Shown: in pieces, positions 43,194 through 52,323 of the stretch
How the letters are laid out: every line of letters begins with the position of its first letter
Numbering within the stretch: position 1 is the first letter of the stretch
NCBI RefSeq assembly: GCF_050589645.1
Contig: NZ_JBNGOQ010000002.1
Coordinates: 248,001 to 312,000, forward strand
Origin: JBNGOQ01 sp050589645
GTDB lineage: Bacteria; Bacteroidota; Bacteroidia; Flavobacteriales; Flavobacteriaceae
DNA length: 64,000 nt
Direction of reading: 5' to 3'
The notes under the pieces: generated by a model
Databases searched by the model: none
Told to the model about the DNA's origin: nothing
The model's input: only the letters and a program-made list of their open reading frames with translations
Made by a program: the position numbers and the translations under genes

Positions 43194-43292
43194 ATGAAAC
43201 GTATACCATCGTATAAGGAATTAAGAAGACGCTTCCATGAATTTTATGTGCGTGAAGTACGCACTTTTAACAAGATGTTGGGCATCAAATAA
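43194..43292 (+). CDS. Candidate 32-residue basic peptide
   Basis: MKRIPSYKELRRRFHEFYVR continues to a TAA at 43290-43292. It has a strong-looking AAAAGG site eight bases before the ATG, no Cys, and a net positive charge. It is too short to classify and precedes a ComEC-like gene by 234 bases. Bases 43293-43526 show nothing else. It may be a regulatory small protein or chance. Confidence 0.4.
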   Translation: MKRIPSYKELRRRFHEFYVREVRTFNKMLGIK

Positions 43293-43526
43293 ATCAGGGG
43301 ACTTTATATCAAAGCTAAGCTCCGGAACGGGCCCGGGCATTGCGGGTGAATACCCATTGCCATCTATACACAAAATGGAGCTGGCTATACATATTCCAAA
43401 CCAAAACCTAATGCATTGAGGTAACTTAAGGTATCTCCTACAGAATTTGTGAGCCGCTTGGAGACAAGAGCGGAATATGGGATTCTGAAGGGGACGGTTT
43501 AAACGGTTCAAATAGCGTTGCGCATC

Positions 43527-44834
43527 ATGGCAAAAAAGTTCCTCGGTCAAAAAACGAAACGGTTTTATTTTAATAATGGCGTTGAAGACGTCAGTTATGT
43601 CGCCATCTATGGGGATCAATTTGAATTGGATACCGCCCAGGACGGTACGGCGGCCGACCGGCGTGACGCTACCTACCGGGGTCGGCCAGGTGAAATTGCC
43701 GCTAACACCCAATTTGTCCAGAAAAGGAGCCTTGAGCTTTATTTTTTGGACATTGGCCAGGGCGATGCTTCCTTCATTGTTACGCCGAACAATACCAAAA
43801 TACTGGTCGATGGAGGACTCAAGGACAGGGCCCTAGGGTTTTTGATATGGAAATATAGACTGGACCAAGCTGCCAATTCTGTCATTATTGACCATCTCTT
43901 TTTGAGCCATGCGGACAAGGATCATGTCGTGGGACTGGTCCCGCTCTTAAACCATCCCCAGATTACTGTTAAAAACATTTACCACAACGGAATTGGACTC
44001 TATGAGTCGGGCCACAACGAGGTGCTGGGCACAAGGGTCAACGGAAAGCTCACCACCATCCATAGCAGCCTATCGGATCTGGATGGGGCTGACCTCAAGA
44101 GTGGGTTTAAGAATTGGATCGATGCGGTAAAGGCATCGCAAGCCAATTATAGAAGACTGGACAGCACGGAAGGCTTTATGGATGTTGGTGACCCCAACAT
44201 CAAATTGGAGGTATTGGGACCTGTTTTGGAGACGGACGGTAGTTTTAAGTGGTTCGGAAACAAATCACATACCATAAACGGACATTCCTTGATTTTTAGG
44301 ATCGATTATGATCATGTGAGGGCTTTTTTCTCGGGTGACATCAACATAGAGGGAAGTGAGCACCTGTTGCAGGTGGTAGGAAACAGTCTTAAAGTAAACG
44401 CCCATATCTTTAAAGCCCCCCATCACGGGAGTCATGAATTCTCCCAGGAACTCTTCAACGACATCAATCCCATGATTACCGTGATTTCTTCGGGCGAAAC
44501 GCCAGATCACGGACATCCCAGGGCCGTTTTTCTTGGAGGTATCGGGAAGGCGGGGAGGGGGAAGAAACCTTTGATATTCTCCACGGAACTATCCGCTTTG
44601 TTCATAGATTCGGGCGACCCGGAGGCTGTGGACCATTCCGGGGTCGTAATCACCACCATGGGCGATTTGGATTTTTCACAGGCAGCATCCAACAAGGAAG
44701 CGAGACAACGTTTTAAGAAAGTTCTGCCCGGAATGATCAATGTACGCACAGACGGAGAACAGATATTTGCCTTTAGGCGTGTAAAAATGGGCTACCAATG
44801 GGAGTCCTACGAGATGAAATTTTCGGACACTTAA
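43527..44834 (+). CDS. ComEC/Rec2-type metallo-beta-lactamase-fold protein (stand-alone)
   Basis: A 435-residue soluble protein. An N-terminal segment (about 1-65, beta-rich with many charged residues) precedes the MBL domain: LYFLDIGQGDA (71-81), the metal motif LSHADKDHV (127-134; His128, Asp130, Asp132, His133), FSGDI (about 271-275) and FKAPHHGSHEF (about 295-305). These are the ComEC/Rec2 metal-ligand features, but no membrane channel is present. It may act on DNA or nucleotides. The ATG at 43527 is preferred over an upstream TTG. Confidence 0.82.
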   Translation: MAKKFLGQKTKRFYFNNGVEDVSYVAIYGDQFELDTAQDGTAADRRDATYRGRPGEIAANTQFVQKRSLELYFLDIGQGDASFIVTPNNTKILVDGGLKDRALGFLIWKYRLDQAANSVIIDHLFLSHADKDHVVGLVPLLNHPQITVKNIYHNGIGLYESGHNEVLGTRVNGKLTTIHSSLSDLDGADLKSGFKNWIDAVKASQANYRRLDSTEGFMDVGDPNIKLEVLGPVLETDGSFKWFGNKSHTINGHSLIFRIDYDHVRAFFSGDINIEGSEHLLQVVGNSLKVNAHIFKAPHHGSHEFSQELFNDINPMITVISSGETPDHGHPRAVFLGGIGKAGRGKKPLIFSTELSALFIDSGDPEAVDHSGVVITTMGDLDFSQAASNKEARQRFKKVLPGMINVRTDGEQIFAFRRVKMGYQWESYEMKFSDT

Positions 44835-45196
44835 GCTTGGGGCTCGGAAAGTTTCCGTTCATCGCTGATTTCCCCCTCAATATTGTAGTAGGCAATAATT
44901 ACCTGTATCAGGCCATTTTTCCGGTATAACCATTCGCTTACCTCCATGGTAAAATCGTCCTTGGATACGGTATAGCGAACACAGGCTTTATCGGGACCAT
45001 AGATCTCGTCATGGACGAGGATACGGTTGCCCAAAAATTTGTCCCGGTTGGCTTCTACCAGCTTTAGGTATTCCTTTTTTGATGGTATGGTTCCGTATGG
45101 GCTAGTGTGCTTAAAATCGTCGGTTACAGGGATTTCTTGGAAGTTGCCCGTTTCCCAGACGGCAAACCATTTTTTTACTAAATCCTTTATTTCCAT
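44831..45196 (-). CDS. SnoaL-like polyketide cyclase-fold protein (NTF2 fold)
   Basis: A 121-residue cytoplasmic protein. It starts MEIKDLVKKWFAVWETGNFQEIPV, the opening of NTF2/SnoaL-like folds (helix pair then strand), and ends with VSEWLYRKNGLIQVIIAYYNI, the typical last strands. It shares 4 bp at its 3' end with the MBL gene on the other strand. Ligand unknown. Confidence 0.78.
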   Translation of the reverse strand: MEIKDLVKKWFAVWETGNFQEIPVTDDFKHTSPYGTIPSKKEYLKLVEANRDKFLGNRILVHDEIYGPDKACVRYTVSKDDFTMEVSEWLYRKNGLIQVIIAYYNIEGEISDERKLSEPQA

Positions 45197-45218
45197 TGTA
45201 CGTTATTTTTGGTTGAAA

Positions 45219-45719
45219 CTATTGGTCATTTATTTCTGCACGCTTTAGGACGAGCGAACTGATAAGATTGATGATCAGACCGATCATGAATACCGTTAGG
45301 AACAGGACAAGACCCTGGAACCAGGGGGTAAGGACAAAATCGGGTGTTTGCGCTATTTGGGCCTGCATTTCAGCGAGCTCGGTTTCGGAAAGCCCTTTTC
45401 TGCTCCACTCGTCAAAGCGGTCACCGGCCATCGCAAAAAAGAGCATGCTGTACAAAAAGGTGACCAAGGAGGCGATAAAGGTGATGCCCAGCCCTATTTT
45501 GAATCCATGGACGAAAGTGAGCTTGCCGCTGTTAAGTTTGTCCCTGAAATACTTAATTCCCAAAGGGACACACATTAGGGACAGGACAATGGACAGATAG
45601 CCAATGGCCTGTGAAACCCCAGGGCCATAGATTTGTGCGACCGTAAACCAGTTGATCAAACCCAGTCCAATGGAGATGCCGCCTCCCCATAGGCCGTAAC
45701 GCAGTACATAATTTTTCAT
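45219..45719 (-). CDS. DUF4199 membrane protein
   Basis: A 166-residue protein with four hydrophobic helices (about 8-28, 35-55, 70-92 and 130-158). The order, spacing and KLTFVHGFKIGLGITFIASL block fit DUF4199 in Bacteroidota. It lies in front of the SnoaL-like gene (22-bp gap) and 120 bp downstream of the LuxR-type gene on the same strand. Function unknown. Confidence 0.82.
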   Translation of the reverse strand: MKNYVLRYGLWGGGISIGLGLINWFTVAQIYGPGVSQAIGYLSIVLSLMCVPLGIKYFRDKLNSGKLTFVHGFKIGLGITFIASLVTFLYSMLFFAMAGDRFDEWSRKGLSETELAEMQAQIAQTPDFVLTPWFQGLVLFLTVFMIGLIINLISSLVLKRAEINDQ

Positions 45720-45782
45720 AGGATATCATTTGAATAGTTGCCACAAGTATAGCCCATTGGCTCGAAAAAAAAATCCCCCTAA

Positions 45783-45817
45783 AGTAGGATTTTTATGTTC
45801 CAAGCATATTTCCTACT
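45783..45817. repeat. Inverted and direct repeat between DUF4199 and LuxR genes
   Basis: AGTAGGA (45783-45789) and TCCTACT (45811-45817) are inverted, and the octamer CTAAAGTA recurs on both sides (near 45780 and 45815). This arrangement suggests a regulator-binding site upstream of DUF4199, perhaps for the adjacent LuxR-type protein. Confidence 0.4.
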
Positions 45818-45838
45818 AAAGTACCAGGGCATATTTCC

Positions 45839-46237
45839 CTAGATGATATGGAGGTCGCGTCCTATTTTGACAGCCTCCGTCCTGCGTTTGGCCTTGAGCT
45901 TTACCAAAATATTGGAAACATGGGTCTTCACCGTACTTTCGGCAATAAAAAGCTGCGCTGCTATTTCATTGTTGGATAAACCGTCGTTCATAAGTAGCAG
46001 TACCTTGTGTTCCTGCTTGGTGAGATTTGACTTCCGTAAAATACGCGGTCTATGATTTTCCCTTTTTTGCTGGAGAAACCTATTGATGAGAAAACCGATC
46101 AGAATAAACAGCGCCCCCGAGAGGACAATGAACACGTTAGCGGCATCACCTGTGCTCCATAGGGAGAGTTTGTTCAGTTCGAACAGGATAAAAATAGCGG
46201 CCGCTAGACTTCCAAAGATCAGTATGGTCTTTCTCAT
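45839..46237 (-). CDS. Two-TM LuxR-type transcriptional regulator
   Basis: A 132-residue protein with two TM helices (about 3-20 and 34-54) and a C-terminal LuxR/GerE HTH (about 72-125; LTKQEHKVLLLMNDGLSNNE, LFIAESTVKTHVSNILVKLK). It is a membrane-tethered one-component regulator without receiver. The start is the ATG at 46235-46237, giving a TM immediately; an ATG at 46288 would add 17 residues and is also possible. DUF4199 downstream is the likely target. Confidence 0.8.
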   Translation of the reverse strand: MRKTILIFGSLAAAIFILFELNKLSLWSTGDAANVFIVLSGALFILIGFLINRFLQQKRENHRPRILRKSNLTKQEHKVLLLMNDGLSNNEIAAQLFIAESTVKTHVSNILVKLKAKRRTEAVKIGRDLHII

Positions 46238-46342
46238 GATGGATGGAAATGCACTATCAAATTTAATCATTCCATTCCCCATTGTCAACCATCCGATGTT
46301 TACGGAAGGTTTGGGACCGCTCCTCCACGCCTGGAATACGGA

Positions 46343-47290
46343 CTAAAAGGGTATTTTTAGCGTTCCCGATACAATTTTCCATGAACTGTGGGATACCCTA
46401 AAGCGGATTAATTTTACCCGACTGTCCTTTTTGATTGCCCTGGAGCACCTTCCCCAAACCCTGGGGGATAGTAGTAGAAGTTGGTTGTCCGCGTCCTGCA
46501 GTATCTCGGTAATCTCGCGCTCGACATCGGTGATCAGTTTTTGCCGAATCTTCATATGTTTGGTCAAATCTTGCACGTCCTTGGCAATATTGGAGGACAT
46601 ATGCCCTTCTAGCTCAACGACCAGGGCCTGGTCCATATCGGTGCGACCTCCGAATTTTAGAAGAAGGTCCGGGTCTACCTCTATAGGAATGTTCACTACC
46701 TCCTTGCCCAACTGCTTTCCAAGCTGTTTCACCTCCTGGATGTGAAACCCGGTGGTCAACAAGGTTCGTACACTCTCCGGAATTTGGGAGGACCCGATTT
46801 CAATATCCGCTATACAGACAGGCAACACATATGCGTTCAGCTTTTGGTAGATTTCACCCGCATGGTCCTCGGCCTGTTGTTGTGTACACTCCAAAAAAGC
46901 ATAGGCCGGACTGGTCCGTGCCTCGGAAATGGCCATGTTGTTAAAATAGCGGAAGGTATAGGAAAGATCAAAGTCGGAATGCTTGCCAATAAGTGCTTTC
47001 ACTTTTAAATATAGTTGGTTTAAACCGGTATCGCCTACCTCATGGGCGGCATCTTCCTTGACATAATAGCCACTGCGGTCCTTGGAGGCTACCAAGCCTA
47101 TTTTCTCCAGTTCCCTATAGGCGCCCAGAACAGTATGCCGGTTCACGCCCCAAAGCTTCTCCGCTTCCCGAACCGAGGGGAGTTTGAGCCCCGATGGCCA
47201 TTTGCCCGTCGCTATCTCATAAATGCAATGTTGCACAATATCGGCCTGTTTGCCTTTGATCAACTCCATAGGACCTGTTTTCTGTTTCAA
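46343..47290 (-). CDS. GntR-family winged-helix regulator with unusual C-terminal domain
   Basis: A 315-residue regulator. The N-terminal GntR winged helix (about 10-78) has IYEIATGKWPSGLKLPSVRE and VNRHTVLGAYRELEKIGLV. The C-terminal part (about 90-315) does not look like the aminotransferase (MocR), FadR or UTRA types; it is mostly soluble alpha/beta. It diverges from the 47382 gene. A palindrome in the 91-bp gap is a likely operator, with repressor logic. Confidence 0.82.
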   Translation of the reverse strand: MKQKTGPMELIKGKQADIVQHCIYEIATGKWPSGLKLPSVREAEKLWGVNRHTVLGAYRELEKIGLVASKDRSGYYVKEDAAHEVGDTGLNQLYLKVKALIGKHSDFDLSYTFRYFNNMAISEARTSPAYAFLECTQQQAEDHAGEIYQKLNAYVLPVCIADIEIGSSQIPESVRTLLTTGFHIQEVKQLGKQLGKEVVNIPIEVDPDLLLKFGGRTDMDQALVVELEGHMSSNIAKDVQDLTKHMKIRQKLITDVEREITEILQDADNQLLLLSPRVWGRCSRAIKKDSRVKLIRFRVSHSSWKIVSGTLKIPF

Positions 47291-47318
47291 ATATAACCAA
47301 AAGGAATAGTGTAATTAA

Positions 47319-47343
47319 ATCTGTTATAAAAAATATTACAGAT
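47319..47343. promoter_or_regulatory. Candidate GntR operator
   Basis: ATCTGTTATA, five A, then TATTACAGAT: a 10-5-10 inverted repeat (9 of 10). It lies between the divergent GntR gene and the 47382 gene, immediately upstream of a TAATTTTG -7 box at 47350, so a bound repressor would block RNA polymerase. Assigned by position and symmetry only. Confidence 0.55.
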
Positions 47344-47349
47344 TAAAAC

Positions 47350-47357
47350 TAATTTTG
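47350..47357 (+). promoter_or_regulatory. -7 box before the 47382 gene
   Basis: TAATTTTG matches the Bacteroidota -7 consensus exactly and lies 25 bases before the ATG of the metallopeptidase-like gene, with the GntR-type palindrome just upstream. Confidence 0.55.
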
Positions 47358-47381
47358 TATGTTTGTCACAAAGCAACATCC

Positions 47382-49292
47382 ATGAAATTCATCAATCTAC
47401 TCCTTACCAGTTTATCTTCTGTAATGCTTTTTGCATGCAACAACGACCCAGGTAGTGGGGTGGACCCAGGGAGTCATTCCCTTCAAGACGGGAAAAACGC
47501 CTATTTTTCCATGGATCATAGCGTAGCCTATTCGGTCTTTACCAATGTTTGGCAGGATACGGTACAGACCCTGGAAGACCGAACCGCCGCCGCCCGCTAT
47601 TTGGCCAAGATGGACTGGCTATTCTATCGGAAAAACAAAAAAGCGCATGCCCTTCTGGATACCCTGGAGCAACTGGATCATGCCCTAAGTTGGACATACC
47701 TTTTACGGACAAGGCTCCTCGCGAAGGAGTTAAAGTGGGATGAGGCCATTGCCGCTTCCTCTTTAGCCTTGGAAAACGGCATTTCCGAAACTGAAAAATA
47801 TCACGCCCAGTTGTTCTACGTCCAAGCCCTTTTTGAAAAGCAGAAAGCACTTGCCCTTGCTGGCGAAGATGTATCAACATACACCAACCCGAAGTCTCAA
47901 CAAGCATATGAGCTGCTTCAAAATCTCGCCCGTGATAAGCCTGGAGATGTGGATATCGCGAAACGGTACCTGGGGTATTCCCTACTGTTGGGCAGGGGAG
48001 AGGAGTCCTTTACGGCCTGGATGTCCTATTACCGGCTCACCGATATTGATCAGGTGCATCCCTCCCTGTTAAAAGCTCCCCACGCGTTCCGGGACGCCCT
48101 GTTTCGTTATACCCCCAATTACAAAACAGAAACCGACCTTGTCGTTATCATCAAAGGTCTGGCGGAATCCGGGTTTTATGAATTTTCGCAAATGGTCAAG
48201 AAAGTTCACTTTGGTGATGGGCTCCATACCGATCCGACCATCAATAACATAGGCTCCTATGTTCATTTTCTACGGGGTATAGATAGCGTTACCCAGGCCT
48301 TTTATATAAAGACCATAAACGGGAATGAAAACAAAAAACACTATATGCAGGCCATGTTCGCCGAAGGAAAAAAATTATGGGATGCGTTGTCATGGCAAGG
48401 GGATAAACCACCCCTTTCTGAGGAAAACCTGGTGAAGGAGCTTAGGAAGCGATTTAAGGCCGTAGTAAAATTCATGAGCGCCAACGGCTATTATGGGCTA
48501 CATATGGGACACGTGATGTTGGATGATAAAAGAACGATCGAGCAGTACAGGGAAAAAGCCGAGTTCAGGTATGTGGCCATAGACCATATGATATCCAACG
48601 GTTATTCCGGCTGGTTTTGGGATGGGGAGGCAGAAACCGGGGGCTGGGCAAACGACGATGGATCCTTTTTGCAGGTGCGAAGTGCCTATACCGGTGGACC
48701 TATACTTTCTTGGTTGACCGTAACGGATTCGGTAGAAATCCAAAAAACACAAAAGAAGATACGGAAACTTCGCGCCCTGGACGATTCCCTGGCTTTGGAA
48801 GATAAGCATGCCTACCTGCCGGGTTTAAACGAATGGATCAACTATAATGAAAAAAAGGAAATTCTGGACTCCCTGAAGAATACCGGACTAAGCGGTAGCG
48901 CGCTGCGGTTAAAGTTCATCAACGCCTTGGAACGTATTGTTTTGGAGTCCAGCATCTACGCGCATGAAGGTAGACATGCCATTGACAAAAAAAACAACTA
49001 TTCCTATTCCTCGGAAGAGCTCGAATATACCGCAAAACTGTCAGAGATTTACTTTTCTCGAAAACCCTTACTTTCTTTTAATGCCGTGCTATCCAGGAAT
49101 ATTGGCGATGGAACATCGCACGGCAATGCCAACCTAAGGGTCATTAAAAAACTGGTGCAGTGGATTGAGAACCATGCCCATATCATTGCAGCCTATGACA
49201 CCGACCAAGCCGCCCTGGTCCAGATCTACAAACTTACCGATGCACAGTTGCGCAGTGCGATCCGGGCAATAGACCCTATGGCAAAACAATAA
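47382..49292 (+). CDS. Lipoprotein with HEGRH zinc-peptidase motif (636 aa)
   Basis: A lipoprotein: MKFINLLLTSLSSVMLFAC (Cys19) followed by an Asn/Asp-Gly-rich start. About residues 60-220 look helical and repeat-like (TPR-like). The C-terminal part has the motif YAHEGRHAID (His528, Glu529, His532), an HExxH-type zinc site, with a possible third ligand in SSEELEYTAKLSEIYF about 12-25 residues later. No known peptidase family is recognised. Under likely GntR control, since it is divergent from that regulator. I chose the ATG at 47382, which gives a clear lipobox. Confidence 0.72.
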   Translation: MKFINLLLTSLSSVMLFACNNDPGSGVDPGSHSLQDGKNAYFSMDHSVAYSVFTNVWQDTVQTLEDRTAAARYLAKMDWLFYRKNKKAHALLDTLEQLDHALSWTYLLRTRLLAKELKWDEAIAASSLALENGISETEKYHAQLFYVQALFEKQKALALAGEDVSTYTNPKSQQAYELLQNLARDKPGDVDIAKRYLGYSLLLGRGEESFTAWMSYYRLTDIDQVHPSLLKAPHAFRDALFRYTPNYKTETDLVVIIKGLAESGFYEFSQMVKKVHFGDGLHTDPTINNIGSYVHFLRGIDSVTQAFYIKTINGNENKKHYMQAMFAEGKKLWDALSWQGDKPPLSEENLVKELRKRFKAVVKFMSANGYYGLHMGHVMLDDKRTIEQYREKAEFRYVAIDHMISNGYSGWFWDGEAETGGWANDDGSFLQVRSAYTGGPILSWLTVTDSVEIQKTQKKIRKLRALDDSLALEDKHAYLPGLNEWINYNEKKEILDSLKNTGLSGSALRLKFINALERIVLESSIYAHEGRHAIDKKNNYSYSSEELEYTAKLSEIYFSRKPLLSFNAVLSRNIGDGTSHGNANLRVIKKLVQWIENHAHIIAAYDTDQAALVQIYKLTDAQLRSAIRAIDPMAKQ

Positions 49293-49372
49293 ATAGGTAA
49301 GGTCGCGGATGATATGTCTGCCGGGGAAACACGCATAAAAATCATATTTTTTGTGTAATTTACCCTGGTGCT

Positions 49373-50230
49373 ATGACCAGGGACATAATAGATATCAATG
49401 ATTTTACCATTCTAGTGGAAGAATCCGCTTCGGAGCAATCTACGACAGATAGCTGTACGTTTGATGAACCCGTAATTGCAGTGGCGTTCTATGGTTCGGG
49501 TAATGTGGACCTTTCTGTAAAATATGCAGATAAGCAAACGGATTTTAATCATACAAAAGGCTTGGCACTTTCATTCTACGCAAATGAAAAGGTGGTGTTC
49601 GTCCATACCGTTTCAGCCACGAAACCCCTTCAATGCATTGTCATCGCTACGGCGACGCGAAATCTGGAAAAACTTCCCAATGAGGAAGGGGAATTGTTTT
49701 CACAATTGCTGCACCAACTAGTGCATCCTGAAGATCACTACGTGGAAGGTCCTCGATTTTATATGACCCCTGAAATGCAGCACATCGTGGATCAAGTATT
49801 CAATATTCGTTATGAAGGAAAAACCAAAATGATGTTCTTTAGGAGCCAGATGACGGCTTTGTTGTCGCATTTTTTTGGGCAACTGGCCACGATGCATACC
49901 GATATGATCAAGGCATCCGAGCGCGAAAAGCTATTCGAAGCCAAGGAAATCCTCTCCAACAATCTTGAAACACCACCTTCGCTAACGGAACTGTCCAAGC
50001 AAATAGGGCTGAATAGCTTCAAACTGAAAAAACACTTTAAGGAACTCTTTGGGGTTCCGGTTTTTAAATACCTTCAGAACGAACGGCTCACCCGGGCGCA
50101 CCAGCTATTGAGAAATCGTGAAGCAACGGTCCAAGAGGCGGCCTGGCACGTTGGATACGATTCCCTAAGCTCATTTTCCAATGCTTTTTCAAAAAAATAC
50201 GGCTTTCGCCCCAGTGAGATAAAGCAATAA
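49373..50230 (+). CDS. AraC-family transcriptional regulator
   Basis: A 285-residue soluble regulator. An N-terminal domain (about 1-170) precedes two HTH_18 motifs (about 185-283; TPPSLTELSKQIGLNSFKLK and VQEAAWHVGYDSLSSFSNAF). The ligand of the N-terminal part is unknown. The gene after the next gap encodes DUF1772, a possible target. Confidence 0.87.
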   Translation: MTRDIIDINDFTILVEESASEQSTTDSCTFDEPVIAVAFYGSGNVDLSVKYADKQTDFNHTKGLALSFYANEKVVFVHTVSATKPLQCIVIATATRNLEKLPNEEGELFSQLLHQLVHPEDHYVEGPRFYMTPEMQHIVDQVFNIRYEGKTKMMFFRSQMTALLSHFFGQLATMHTDMIKASEREKLFEAKEILSNNLETPPSLTELSKQIGLNSFKLKKHFKELFGVPVFKYLQNERLTRAHQLLRNREATVQEAAWHVGYDSLSSFSNAFSKKYGFRPSEIKQ

Positions 50231-50500
50231 TCCCTTTCGAACAAATCTTCATCCCTTTCGGACAAGCTCCCCGCTTGTCAATACATCAACTTTGTCCTAT
50301 CAAAATCACTAAAGGACATGGACATGCAAGGCAATAGGGAAATCACTTCAAGGATACACCGGGTAGCAACCGGTTTTGGCACCCTTGGCACGTTTACACC
50401 CACTAACAAGAGGAGTGTTATCGGCTTTCCTGCACACCATTTCAAAACCGAAAAGGAGACATCGGAAAATAACGGCTAACATAACTTAAAATCACTACCC

Positions 50501-50998
50501 ATGGAATTATCTATCAAAATTGTACTGCTGCTTACCGCAACCTTGCTGACGGGACTCTCGGCCGGTCTTTGTTTTACATGGACCAATGCTATAACACCGG
50601 GAATAGGACGTTTGGACGATGTTGATTATCTACAGGCTTTTCAACATATGAACAGGACCATTTTGAATCCGCAATTTTTTGTTGTTTTCTTTGGACCGCT
50701 ACTTTTAATATTGGCGGCGGCCTATACCTATAGGGGATACCCTGGTCATATCCTCTGGCTGCTTCTTGCCGCAGCAGCTTGCTATGCGCTGGGGCTTGTC
50801 CTCGTTACCCTATTCGGCAATGTCCCATTAAATGAGGTCTTGGACGGAACAGATTTGATGGAAATAAGTCTGGAGGACGCCCACTCCCTTAGGGCCAGGT
50901 TCGAATCCAAATGGAACCGGCTGCACCTGATCCGAACAGTTTCTTCGACTATTTCTTTCGTATTGCTGCTCCTTGGCTGTTGCGTAAAAACAGTTTAG
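50501..50998 (+). CDS. DUF1772 membrane protein
   Basis: A 165-residue protein with four hydrophobic helices (about 5-26, 56-76, 82-106 and 140-160). It fits the DUF1772/anthrone-oxygenase-like group (GLSAGLCFTWTNAITPGIGRL near the N-terminus; RFESKWNRLHLIRT near the C-terminus). Reaction unknown. It precedes the NmrA-like gene by 78 bp. Confidence 0.78.
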   Translation: MELSIKIVLLLTATLLTGLSAGLCFTWTNAITPGIGRLDDVDYLQAFQHMNRTILNPQFFVVFFGPLLLILAAAYTYRGYPGHILWLLLAAAACYALGLVLVTLFGNVPLNEVLDGTDLMEISLEDAHSLRARFESKWNRLHLIRTVSSTISFVLLLLGCCVKTV

Positions 50999-51076
50999 AA
51001 AGGCAAGGCCAGGAAGTGGAATTAGAAACTATACTCCAAAAAAAATCGAAACAATTATTAAATATAAAACAGTAAA

Positions 51077-51916
51077 ATGATGACAAACAACGTATTAGTA
51101 CTCGGTGGAAAGGGTAAGACCGGCCGCAAGGTTGCCCAAGGACTTACCAAATTAGATCAAATTGTTCGCATTGGATCGCGAACCGAAAGTCCGGCCTTTG
51201 ATTGGCAGCAACCGGAAACATGGGAAGGAGCATTGGAAGGCATGGACAAGGTATACCTCTGCTTTCATCCAGACCTGGCCGTGCCCGGGGCTTTGGAGGC
51301 CATTGAAGGATTTACCAAAGCAGCCAAAAAAAGCGGCATTGTAAAGTTGGTACTGCTTTCGGGCAAGGGCGAACGTGAGGCGGAACTATGTGAACAGGTG
51401 GTCATCCATTCTGGAATAGATTATACCATTGTACGCGCCAGTTGGTTCAACCAAAATTTTAGTGAAAGTTTTTTCTTAGATCCCATTCTTGCAGGTCATG
51501 TAGCCTTGCCGCATGCAGATGCCAAGGTTCCTTATGTGGATACCGATGATATCGCCGATGTGGTGGTCGCTGCCCTTTTGGATGACGTGCATAGTGGTCA
51601 AATATACGAACTGACGGGCCCTAGACTCTTGACCTTTGAAGAGGCGGTAGGTGAAATAGCAAAAGCTACGGGAAGGGAAATTGCGTTTACGCCCATTTCC
51701 TTACCTGCCTATACCAAGATGTTGGAAGGTTTTGGTGTACCATCGGATTTTATTTGGCTGATCAATTACCTCTTCTCGGAAGTTTTGACCAACCCCAAAA
51801 ACTCTGTGGTGACCAACGATATCGAAAAAGTATTGGGAAGAAAGCCCAAGGACTTTTCTGAATATACACGCAAAGTGGCTGCCAGCGGTGTATGGAACCA
51901 AACCGTCAATAGTTAG
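51077..51916 (+). CDS. NmrA-like NAD(P)-binding oxidoreductase
   Basis: A 279-residue Rossmann-fold protein. It begins VLVLGGKGKTGRKVAQGL (the Gly-rich dinucleotide motif). DKVYLCFHPD, VLLSGKGEREAE and YTIVRASWFNQNFSE are as in QorB/NmrA-type atypical SDRs. The usual Tyr-Lys catalytic pair is not obvious, so it may sense redox state or reduce quinones. It ends 44 bases before a strong terminator. Confidence 0.8.
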   Translation: MMTNNVLVLGGKGKTGRKVAQGLTKLDQIVRIGSRTESPAFDWQQPETWEGALEGMDKVYLCFHPDLAVPGALEAIEGFTKAAKKSGIVKLVLLSGKGEREAELCEQVVIHSGIDYTIVRASWFNQNFSESFFLDPILAGHVALPHADAKVPYVDTDDIADVVVAALLDDVHSGQIYELTGPRLLTFEEAVGEIAKATGREIAFTPISLPAYTKMLEGFGVPSDFIWLINYLFSEVLTNPKNSVVTNDIEKVLGRKPKDFSEYTRKVAASGVWNQTVNS

Positions 51917-51959
51917 GCGAAGAGAAATTGGAAACCCTCGGCAAATCGATGGGGTTTTG

Positions 51960-51990
51960 GGGCAAGCTTTTGGGCTTGCCCTTTTTTTTT
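51960..51990 (+). terminator. Rho-independent terminator
   Basis: GGGCAAGC and GCTTGCCC form a perfect 8-bp stem (51960-51967 and 51974-51981) with loop TTTTGG, followed by a nine-T run. It ends the NmrA-like transcript. Confidence 0.92.
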
Positions 51991-52323
51991 GTGAAAAGGG
52001 TAGGTAACAGGAACACGGCCTGTTTGCCTAAAAACAGGCATTTTAAAAAAACCGGGCCCTGAATTCAAAAAATTTACGAAAACGGTTTCGTGAATTTTCG
52101 CTCTCTCCTTCAAAGAGTTTGTAATAAACTCAAAATCAATAAATTATATTTTAGTAGATACCTACCTGTTGGGCTTGTAAAAATGGAGAGTGCCCCCTCC
52201 CGTATTGTTAAAATATCGAAAATCGCCTCATACATCCGATAATTTTGAAGGGACTGCTGCACATGTTTTATCGATTTTAAAATTACTGACAAAGTAAAAA
52301 TTAGCTAACTAAACTTAAACTTT
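51991..52323. other. Leader region of the polysaccharide utilisation locus
   Basis: About 330 bases before SusC. It is AT-rich with no reading frame I trust and no clear TAnnTTTG box. A short minus-strand open frame (52110-52292) has no Bacteroidota promoter or recognisable product. The region probably contains the SusC promoter and a long 5' UTR. Confidence 0.4.

Noticed and set aside
52110..52292. Minus-strand 60-codon open frame upstream of SusC
   Set aside because: No promoter box, no recognisable protein pattern, and it sits in the probable SusC leader region.
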